Shown: piece by piece, positions 55,970-64,000 of the stretch | Layout: the number at the start of each line of letters is the position of its first letter | How positions within the stretch are numbered: position 1 is the first letter of the stretch | Source of the DNA: Hanleya hanleyi | Lineage: Eukaryota > Mollusca > Polyplacophora > Lepidopleurida > Hanleyidae | Reading direction: 5' to 3' | Assembly: GCA_036873755.1 (NCBI GenBank) | Contig: JAVTVY010020419.1 | Coordinates: forward strand, 17,585 to 81,584 | Length of the DNA stretch: 64,000 nt | The notes under the pieces: generated by a model | The model's input: the letters and a program-made list of their open reading frames with translations, nothing else | Databases searched by the model: none | What the model was told of the DNA's origin: nothing | Translations under genes and position numbers: made by a program

Positions 55970-57637
55970 GTGACTCAGGTTACATTCAGAGCCCCAAGAG
56001 CAAATTCAATTTGCTCAGATTTTAATATAAATGACATGTAATAACCCACATTCAGCAGTTATTTACTTCAGGGTGAGACCTAACCAATTACACAACCAGT
56101 TGATCGTCTAAGTTTAAATTGTAACTTTTATGTACAAAAACAAGAGCGTGACTCAGGTTACGAAAAAAAGACATGACCCCCAGACCACTATTGTTCAAAC
56201 AAGATTTCTCTTCAAATTAATTGTTTGAGAGAATTCATCAAACTTTCATTAAACAAAGTACATCGGTAGCTAAATATTTGTGCAATATTGAACCTGATAT
56301 ATAATAGTAACAGGGAGATAATTAAAGAAGATCGCGTGACTCCGGTTACTGTGACTCAGGTTACAGTTTGTCCGGGGCTAAACACTGATGCAAAACTTTA
56401 CTCAAAACAGAACATGCAACACTAGTAATACTGGAACAAAGCTATATGATAATTCTAAATGTATTTGGATAGAAGAAGTTGCTTTTTATCATGTTTAGTT
56501 GCAAGGAAATGAAATGACCCCTAGACCACTATAGTTCAAATGAGATTTCACTTTGAATTAATTATGTGAGAGAATTCATCAAATATTGATTAAACAAAGT
56601 ACATCCATATTAAAATATATGTGTAATATTGAACTTGATATATAATAGCAACAGGGAGATAATTAAAGAAGATTGCGTGACTCAGGTTACCGTGACTCAG
56701 GTTACAGTTTGTCAGAATCTAATCGTTGACACAAAACTGTATTCAATACAGAATATGCAACACTATTAATATATGAAATGATGCTGCATGATAATTCTGA
56801 ACATGTTTGGTTAGAATACACAGATTTTTATCATGCTACATGTAAGTTCATTATTACCTCTCCATCATTGCAGTATGATGGTCCAGTTTGTGGTACACAT
56901 GATATGTGTAGTATTTCAGATGATAGGACTTAATCATTAAGACCAATTCAAAAGAAACAATTCAACTTGATGTGCCGTTCGATACACACATACACTCTAG
57001 AAGAACTTGCATAAATGCAAGCACATACATGTATTGCACCCAAAAGAATCCAAATGCAAATATCACACAACTAATGCCAGTTCTGGAGATGATTTGCCTA
57101 CATTGTACATTGAATCTACGGTCTTCATTATCAATAGGAATGATTGGTGTAGTTTATATCTTGTTTCGAAGACAAATGTACATGAACGACAGAGAAGAGT
57201 TCAGCAATCCAACTCTTAATATCACTTAAGGTGCAGTGGAACTACATAGCACAAAATCCCAAATTAGGATATTATGCACAAATGTGTAGAGTCATACTTG
57301 AAGGTGGAAAAAATCGCAATATAACTGATCAAAATTTTGGTCTCAAATATGTATGTCATCAATGCATATGTATAGTAGTTTTTACAGCTGTAAAGTTGCA
57401 GTTATTTTCTTTGGATTATGTGTAATGAGATGCCCATCAAACGTGACTCAGGTTACACGTGACTCAGGTTACAATTTTCAAAGTACCAGCATTTTTTTTC
57501 TATTCAATATATATGAGCAGCTTTATCAGAAATGACTAAGGCATAAGTAAGACAAAGAAATTATGAAATATTTCTCTAATGCTGCTCAGGGATTTTTATC
57601 AGTTTAGAAACAAATCATTTTTCGTGACTCAGGTTAC
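55970..57637 (+). promoter_or_regulatory. Array of nine GTGACTCAGGTTAC motifs
   Basis: The 14-bp word starts at 55970, 56148, 56336 (one change), 56351, 56677, 56692, 57443, 57459 and 57624, always on the plus strand and nearly always after a C. Three pairs are 15-16 bp apart. It contains TGACTCA, the AP-1 core. It lies just downstream of the IKVEP exon, probably in an intron. Confidence 0.85.
56168..56850 (+). repeat. 345-bp tandem duplication within the motif array
   Basis: 56168-56510 and 56513-56850 are diverged direct copies. Both include a pair of GTGACTCAGGTTAC words and GGGAGATAATTAAAGAAGAT. Confidence 0.85.
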
Positions 57638-58565
57638 ATCATATAACATGATAGCATACAACTGTGTATACTACATAAACTAAAGGGAATTTCAGCTACC
57701 TGCATTTTCTGGTTAAAGTACATGATTAGGCCAATGTATTGTAGACAATAGATAAAGATTTATTCAATAAAGTAAGAGTAGCCAAGATGACAAATCTACC
57801 TTATGATGAACAGAGAATTTTATGCTATTTTGCATGACATTTCATAAAAAAATAGAAGTCTATTAGTGGATTAAAACCCACATAAAATATTATTTCCACG
57901 AACTTAGGAATATAAACTATGTTATACGAAAAGAATTAGTAGCATACCATAAGGTTTATTTTTTACTGATCATGTCCATGTTTACACGGAATTGCCCATT
58001 TGAGTTATGCAGATCTAATCACAATCTAGGTAAACCAAGATGGTAAATCAGGGGAATACCATCTAGACGTAATGCTATGAGAACTTCGTGCGAAATTTTC
58101 GTCGATATCATGCGAGATTCCATAATATACCAATCACGACAATTTTCTGACTTTTCTCTGTGACAATGATTGACGTTTAGTTCACGGAGATTAACATCTT
58201 CGCACGGCACAATATTTTGATATATATTCCACCCCCTAACAAAGCCAGAATTTTCGGCCTGAGTAAACTCTTTGATCTTTATAAGTAGTAGGTAGTGAGC
58301 AGATTTCGAACCATTTCCCCCGGATGTAACTATGACGTCACAATTCAGGGTGTGGCGCCATCTCTACACTATGGATGCAAGGGAGACAACTCGGGCATTG
58401 GGGGGTTATTGGGGGGGTGTGCATTGACAAAAAAAAAAAAAAGTTCCGGCACAAAAAAAAAAAAAAAAATGTATTCATGCGCGGTGATGCGGTTTGGCCG
58501 CGATTTTGGCGGTGATTCGGTCTCGGGAAAAAGCTTCCGCGGAGAAAAAGTAGTCCCTAGATAAA
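57638..58565. other. Non-coding spacer
   Basis: No gene. Long A-runs near 58430 and 58460 and G-runs near 58402-58420. Confidence 0.5.
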
Positions 58566-59560
58566 ATGGTCCGATGGGGTCGAGTGAGGTATCAAAGTGA
58601 AGGTTAGGTGAAGGAGCATCTAATGGGCTGGGTGTGGGGTTGAAATATCGGCCTTCTGCGCATGCACGGCGGCCGAAGGGTATGAAAATAGCCTTTTTGG
58701 AGCTATGGGAGCCCCTAGTTGACCGATGGGGTCGAGTGAGGTATCAAAGTGAAGCATTCATGAAGGGGCATCTGATGGGCTGGGCGCGGGGTTGAACTAT
58801 CGGCATTCTGCGCATGCGCGGAGGCCAAAGGGTATGAAAATAGCCTTTTTGGAGCTAGGGAAGCCCCTAATGGACCAATGGGGTCGAGTGAGGTATCGAT
58901 GTGAAGCATTCGTGAAGGGGCATCTGATGGCCTGGGTGTGGGGTTGAAATATCGGCATTCTGCGCATGCGCGGTGGCCCAAGGGTATGGAAATAGCGGTT
59001 TTGGAGCTAGGGGAGTCCCTAATGGGCCAATGGAGTCGTAGGAGGTATCAAAGTGAAGCATTCGTGAAGGGGCATCTGATGGACTGGGCGTGGGTTGAAA
59101 TATCGGCATTCTGCGCATGCGCGGTGACCCAAGGGTATGGAAATAGACGTTTTGGAGCTAGGGGAACCCCTAATGGTCCAATGGGGTCGAGTGAGGTATC
59201 AAAGTGAAGCATTCGTGAAGGGGCATCTGATGGACTGGGTGTGGGGTTGACATATCGGCCTTCTGCGCATGCGCGGTGGTCCAAGGGCATGAAAATAGCC
59301 TTTTTGGAGCTAGGGGAGCCCCTAATGGTCCAATGGGATCGAGTGAGGTATCAAAGTGAAGCATTCATGAAGGGGCATCTGATGGACTGGGAGTGGGGTT
59401 GAATTAGGGTCATTCTGCGCATGCGTGGTGGCCCAAGAGTATGAAAATAGTCGTTTTGGCATCTAGGGGAGCCCCTAATGGTCGAATGGGGTCGAGTGAG
59501 GTATCAACGTGAAGCCTAGGTGAAGGGGTATTTGATGGCTGGGTGGCTGCATGTAAAATT
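58566..59560 (+). repeat. Satellite, period 152 bp, seven units
   Basis: GGTCGAGTGAGGTATC recurs at 58579, 58731, 58883, 59035 (changed), 59186, 59338 and 59491. Most units contain CTGCGCATGCGCGG, an NRF-1-like palindrome. Neither strand is coding, since 152 is not a multiple of three. Confidence 0.95.
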
Positions 59561-59790
59561 TTTCCTGAAAAAAAAAAATACGGAACACGGACTTTATCGA
59601 AAAACCTGGGAAAATGCCTATATGGGGTATGAGGGGTATATAGGTCGCCGGGCTTAACGGGGCTTGTCTATCAATAGAGTTATCTCCCCCTAGTTCCAGG
59701 GTGGGTGTATGTAAAAATTTTCCTGAAAAATACGGAATACGGACTTTATCCTAAATTACGGGAAAATGCCTATATGGGGTATGGGAGGTA
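59561..59790 (+). repeat. Duplicated segment with ACGGACTTTATC
   Basis: Two copies, about 155 bp apart, of a block with GGAAAATGCCTATATGGGGT. Confidence 0.85.
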
Positions 59791-59811
59791 TAGGACCATC
59801 CTGGGAAACGT

Positions 59812-60260
59812 ACTTCTATACATTTGCGGTAGGGTTGTGGGGTCTCGTTTTACTCGTCTCGTCATTTAGAACATGATAGGAAGTGTCCCTGTGCGAATCG
59901 GTGAAATTTTTGAAAAGTACGATATAGCCTCATATAGTCCCATACTGAGGGTATAGGATCAATGTTTGTCCCCCTGGAAAACGTACTTCTATACATTTGC
60001 GGTAGGGTTGTGGGGTCTCGTTTTACTCGTCTCGTCATTTAGAACATGATAGGAAGTGTCCCCGTGCGAATCGGTGAAATTTTTGAAAAAAGTCACCGAG
60101 CCCCATATAGACCCATACTGGGGTATAGGTTCAATGTTTGTCCTACTGGGAAACCCACTTCTATACATTTGCGGTAGGGTTGTGGGGTCTCGTTTTACTC
60201 GTCTCGTCATTTAGAACACGATAGGAAGTGTTGCGGAGCGAATCGGTGAAATTTTTGAAA
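59812..60260 (+). repeat. Tandem repeat, period about 173 bp, three units
   Basis: TTCTATACATTTGCGGTAGG occurs at about 59814, 59988 and 60160. Each unit continues with CGTCTCGTCATTTAGAACA. Confidence 0.95.
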
Positions 60261-60299
60261 AAAGTCACCGAGGCCTGGGTAGGCCCATAGGCCTATACT

Positions 60300-61800
60300 G
60301 CATGGCTATGGGTGTATAGGCTCATACGGGGTGGACATGTTGGAGTCTAGGTGGGCCACTCATGGTCCAATGGGGTCGAGTGAGGTCTTATTTTGAAGCT
60401 CTCGTGGAGGAGCACTTGACTACACTAATGGTTCGTCCGTGTTCAATAGTCTGCGCATGCGCAGCCTGGCCCGTAGTATAGAAAACAGGCATTTGGGTGC
60501 TATGTAGGGGTGTGTTTGGGATAGATATGGGCTATTCACGGTTCGAATGGGTCGTGTGAGGTGTCAAAGTGAAGCTTGTGTGGGGTAGAGTCAGAATGGT
60601 GTGTTTTTGAATGCAAGTCGCGTTAATCTGCGCATGCGCAGTTGGCTGTAGTAAGTAAAGTGGCCATTTTGGGGCAGCGAAGGAAGTTATTTGGGGTCGA
60701 GATGGGCTAATCACGGTTCGAATGCGTCCTGAAAGGTGTCATCTTGTAGTTCTCGGGGTGTACACTCCGATTTGAGGGATGTTCGCGTCATCTGTGACGT
60801 CATCGGTGACGTCATCGGTACGAGTAGTAGCGAAAGTGACCATTTTCGGGCAGTACATGAAGGTATTTGGGGTCGAGATGGGCTATTCACGGTTCGAATG
60901 CGTCCTGGAAGGTGTCATCTTGTAGTTCTCGGCGTGCAGACCTCGATTTCAGGGCTGTCTGCGTCATCTGTGACGTCATTGGTGACGTCATCAGTACGAG
61001 TAGTAGCGAAAGTGGCCATTTTCGGGCAGTACATGAAGGTATTTGGGATCGAGATGGGCTATTCACGGTTCGAATGCGTCCTCGAAGGTGTCATCTTGTA
61101 GTTCTCGGGGTGTACATTCCGATTTGCGGGATGTTCGCGTCATCTGTGACGTCATCGGTGACGTCATCGGGACGAGTAGTAGCGAAAGTGGACATTTTCT
61201 GGCAGTACATGAAGGTATTTGGGGTCGAGATGGGCTATTCACGGTTCGAATGCGTCCTGGAAGGTGTCATCTTGTAGTTCTCGGGGTGTACATTCCGATT
61301 TGAGGGTGTCCGCGTCATCTGTGACGTCATTGATGACGTCATCGGTACGAGTAGTAGCGAAAGTGGACATTTTGTGGGTGCGTGAGGGTGAGTTTGGTGT
61401 AGAGATGCACCATCCTTAGTCCGAATGCGTCGTGTGAGGTGTCATTTTGTAGCTCTCGGGGTGTACATTCCGAATTGAGGCATGCCCGAAGCATCTGTGA
61501 CGTCATCGATGACGCCATCAGTAGGAGTATTAGCGAAAGTGAGCCTTTTGGGGCAGTGCAGGAAGGTATTTGGTGTAGAGATGGACCATCCGCGTTGCGA
61601 ATGCGTCGTGTGGGGTATCATGTTGTAGCTCTCGGAGTATAGACCCTGATTTCAGGGATATTTATAGCATCTGTGACGTCATTGGTGACGTCATTAGTAC
61701 AAGTTGTAGCGAAATTGAGCCTTTTTTAGCAGTGAAGGATGTTATTTGGTGTAGAGATGGACCATCCGCGGTCCAAATGGACCGTGTGAGGTGTCATCTT
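60300..61800 (+). repeat. Satellite, period about 176 bp, with CRE palindromes
   Basis: Units start near 60787, 60963, 61139, 61314, 61491 and 61668. Each has CATCTGTGACGTCAT and usually a second TGACGTCA 12 bp later. Two earlier diverged units (60370-60700) carry TCTGCGCATGCGCAG in place of the CRE pair. The shared GGTCGAGTGAGG and CGAATG(C/G)GTC phrases tie these to the 152-bp satellite. Confidence 0.95.
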
Positions 61801-62079
61801 GTAGCAACGCCCACCAACACCATTCTTAATGCTTCAACGCCCTGGTGAAATAGCTCAGAAGCTCTGATATCCCATGGAATTGTCACTAATTCTTCGAAAT
61901 GCGGTGATGCCCGTCAACGCCCGTCGTTACACCTTAACACTCTAACATAACGCCATGATATAGACCAGAGAGAGAACAACAACAGCAACAACAACAAGGA
62001 TGACACATGAGAGAACAACAACAACAAGAAGTAGTTTATTTTCCCCAATGTTACATCATACCCACGCTGGGGGAGCCGC

Positions 62080-62700
62080 GTTGGGTATATTTACAATTCA
62101 AGAAGATTCTTATCCAATCAGAGGCCACCATTTGCATGTTTCATATTCGTTCCTGTCCGTTAGATGTATTCTTGTCCAATCAGTCTCCATTTCAGAAAGT
62201 GCCATCTGAACCGTTTATTCTAATCATCGTCGGGCAGGCCAGGATACCGTTGAGGCAACATATCCTCAGATAGTTGTTTGCGCATTCTGAGTATCTGTCA
62301 GTGCATGGGTGAATACTTTCATCCGATGGAGGTGGTGGTCAGTTTAACCACGAAGAACGCAACATTGGTCATTATCTCCACTATCCACTTGGTGTTACAA
62401 TTCAAGAAGACTTGTCCAATCAGAGGCCACCATTTCATCTGTCATATTCGTTCCTGTCCGTTAGATGTATTCTTGTCCAATCAGAAGTCTTCATTTCAGA
62501 AAGTTCCATCTTCGGCCATGTTCGCTTTGAACCGCTTATTCTAATCATCATCGGGCAGCCCAGGATACCGTTGAGGCAACATATCCTCAGATAGTTGCTT
62601 GTGCATTCTGAGTATCTATCAGTGCCTGGGTGAATACATTCACCCGATGGGTTGGTCTGTCAGCTTGGTCACGAAGAACGTAACATTGGTCACACTGTCC
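62080..62700. repeat. Tandem 310-bp unit with CCAAT boxes
   Basis: 62087-62390 and 62398-62700 are direct copies. Both contain CATATTCGTTCCTGTCCGTT and TACCGTTGAGGCAACATATC. The word TCCAATCAG occurs two times in each copy. The end of each unit (62299-62395 and 62617-62720) overlaps the terminal part of the reading frame of the truncated gene described next. Confidence 0.85.
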
Positions 62701-63130
62701 ACTGTCCACTTGGTGTTGGGGCGTTGCAACCGGGCCCATTCCAAGGGATCCACGGTGTTCAGTTTCTCCAGCATCGTCTCTAGCGACACTCGGTTAATGA
62801 TGGTAAACGGTTGGTCAAATACCTGGATGTTACTGCTCGAGTAAAAGTATCGGACTTGGACTGTCTCTTTATGCTGCAGCACATAACCAAACGCCAGATT
62901 CAATTTGAAGGCCGTAGTTTGATCTTTGAAGATGGCTTCTACGTAGCTACGCAGACGGGCGAGGTCGGTCAGTCGGAAATTGTAGATATCTTGAATAGGG
63001 CGATGACGGTGGAAACAGTGCCGTATCATGGACCAATGGCGCCGATAGATGTCACTCACTGGATGGGCGCCCTGTAAGAGATCGCTAGGAACATTTATGG
63101 GCTCGTCCAGAAAATGTTCGATGTTGTCAG
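62640..63130 (-). pseudogene. Truncated protein of a virus-type polymerase element
   Basis: The minus-strand frame is open from about 63130 to 62640. It begins near DNIEHFLDEP, continues with DIYRRHWSMIRHCF and DQTTAFKLNLAFGYVL, and ends with TNVTFFVTKLTDQPIG before a stop. I recall this domain between N-terminal C2H2 fingers and a viral-type DNA polymerase B in large invertebrate element proteins. The polymerase part is absent, so the gene is cut off after the Q-P-I-G motif. The same end point occurs in the other partial copies (62299-62395 and 63778-64000), so the truncation is part of the repeated unit. Confidence 0.5.
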
Positions 63131-63283
63131 GCGTATGACTCGGAACCGTAACGGTGGGGTCCGGCTGGATATCCAGGCCTCCTGACCGTGGGTAAGAGGC
63201 AGGTCTTTCTCGTCATCGCATCACCAGCGGCGTTCGTCTCTCCGGGTTCATCTTCACTGGGTCTGACCTTCCGCGGCCCCTCT

Positions 63284-63562
63284 TTAGTGGTGCTGTCGCC
63301 CAAACCGTAGAGACGGGGCATGCATCAAACGTTGGTGCTGTCTAAACCGACTGGGTCGTTTGAAGAGTCGACCACAATCATCGCATAGTACCGTCGCACC
63401 CGCGTGAAGTACCCTCTCATGACGCAGTAAATGATCCTCCCGATTGAATGACCGTGCGCAGGTTGTACAAGTATACCGAGCACCGTTGTGGGTGGAGGCC
63501 TCGTGGCGTCGTAAATTATCTAGACGAGTAAACAGCTTCTGGCAAGTTGTGCAAGTGAACAT
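63284..63562 (-). CDS. Three C2H2 fingers, N-terminal part of the same element protein
   Basis: 92 codons from an ATG at 63562: MFTCTTCQKLFTRLDNLRRH, then YTCTTCARSFNREDHLLRHE and a third finger with C-D-D-C-G-R-L-F. All three have C-x2-C-x12-H and a final histidine. A short frame change downstream (near 63290-63125) separates it from the domain at 62640-63130. It is probably the N-terminus of the same protein. The upstream region contains a TATA-like CTTTTATAGCAC near 63610. Confidence 0.6.
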   Translation of the reverse strand: MFTCTTCQKLFTRLDNLRRHEASTHNGARYTCTTCARSFNREDHLLRHERVLHAGATVLCDDCGRLFKRPSRFRQHQRLMHAPSLRFGRQHH

Positions 63563-63777
63563 CTTGGTGGTTGACAGAGGGTCTGATGAAACGTCCAGGC
63601 CGCTTCCCTTTTATAGCACGCTAGCTGGTGATCTATTTTTAGCACACTCAGTTCAACTATCCCCAAGTCGAGGACCGAGCCGTGACATCTTCGGTAACAT
63701 CCGTGTATCTTCGGTCACCTCCGTACTGTCAACGATCAACATGTAGACATATAGAGTATGTACGGCATGTTATGGTA
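63563..63777. other. Spacer between partial copies
   Basis: Contains short repeats of CTTCGGTAACATCCGTGTATC type (63660-63725). These look like a diverged version of the 20-bp unit at 51.2 kb. Confidence 0.5.
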
Positions 63778-64000
63778 TTCATCAGTGCATGGGTGAAGCA
63801 TTCAGCCGATGGGGTGGTCGGTCAGCTTGGTAACGAAAAAACGTAACATTGGTCACCTTCTCCACTGTCCACTTGGTGTTGGGGCGTTGTTGTTGGGCCC
63901 ATTCCAAGGGATCCACGGTGTCCAGTTTCTCCAGCATCGTCCCTAGCGACACTCGGTTAATGATGGTAAACGGTTGGTCAAATACCCGGATGTTACTGCT
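63778..64000 (-). pseudogene. Next partial copy of the element protein, cut by the window end
   Basis: Nearly identical to 62617-62830. It reads the same C-terminal end on the minus strand. It shows that the unit is tandemly repeated with a spacing of about 1.17 kb. Confidence 0.75.

Noticed and set aside
58715..59364. Several overlapping minus-strand frames with repeated peptides
   Set aside because: They come from the 152-bp satellite. The period is not a multiple of three, so each frame is a chance opening in the same repeat.
60885..60905. tRNA-derived B box (GGTTCGAATGC) in the satellite
   Set aside because: Only the B-box-like word is present. No A box or cloverleaf was found around it.
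60736..61642. Plus-strand frames of up to 136 codons with repeated peptides
   Set aside because: They fall in the 176-bp satellite with CRE palindromes and lack any domain. No splice or start context was found.

Overview
The window reads as nuclear DNA of an invertebrate animal, probably marine. Coding pieces are bounded by GT-AG introns, zinc-finger and PHD proteins are eukaryotic, and most of the rest is mobile DNA of animal types: DIRS-like, CR1-like LINE, Penelope-like, LTR-like and THAP/TTAA elements, plus inverted-repeat elements and satellites. The recurring AGGCCTA word and the GGACGGAC-rich dispersed repeat resemble mollusc or other lophotrochozoan genomes from memory. I cannot fix the species.

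Layout. 0-3.7 kb: a minus-strand gene for a lysine-rich protein whose main exon holds a 936-bp in-frame tandem duplication. 3.9-5.8 kb: a fold-back with a Penelope-like remnant and a 5'-truncated LINE. 6.16-9.53 kb: a 3.4-kb inverted-repeat element whose only clear gene encodes a PHD-finger protein. 10.6-11.3 kb: a fold-back element. 11.5-17.3 kb: a DIRS-like tyrosine-recombinase retrotransposon with gag, RT, RNase H and recombinase, all broken, lying between oppositely oriented Penelope-like fragments. 19.8-35.5 kb: one CR1-like LINE on the minus strand, split by a 9.25-kb insertion (20417-29670) with 4-bp flanking duplications. That insertion carries a gag gene and itself holds a TTAA-flanked THAP (Kolobok-like) element.

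37.5-38.6 kb: two exons of an unrecognised gene. 39-43 kb: tandem repeats. 43-53 kb: a segmental duplication whose two copies differ by a precise 2.47-kb insertion carrying three hairpins. 48.3-50.9 kb: a two-exon C2H2 zinc-finger gene with SUMO-type IKVEP motifs; a paralogous IKVEP exon lies at 55.6 kb, followed by nine copies of a 14-bp motif. 58.6-61.8 kb: satellites of about 152, 174 and 176 bp carrying NRF-1-like and CRE-like palindromes. 62-64 kb: tandem truncated copies of a zinc-finger protein related to ones I associate with virus-type DNA polymerase elements.

Host genes are few: the lysine-rich gene, the zinc-finger gene and its paralogous exon, and perhaps the 37.6-38.6 kb exons. 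Most other coding sequence belongs to decayed mobile elements. The most unusual items are the LINE ORF1 that joins an RNase H1-type hybrid-binding domain to a PHD finger and an esterase, the transposon-borne PHD gene between direct repeats, and the motif arrays.
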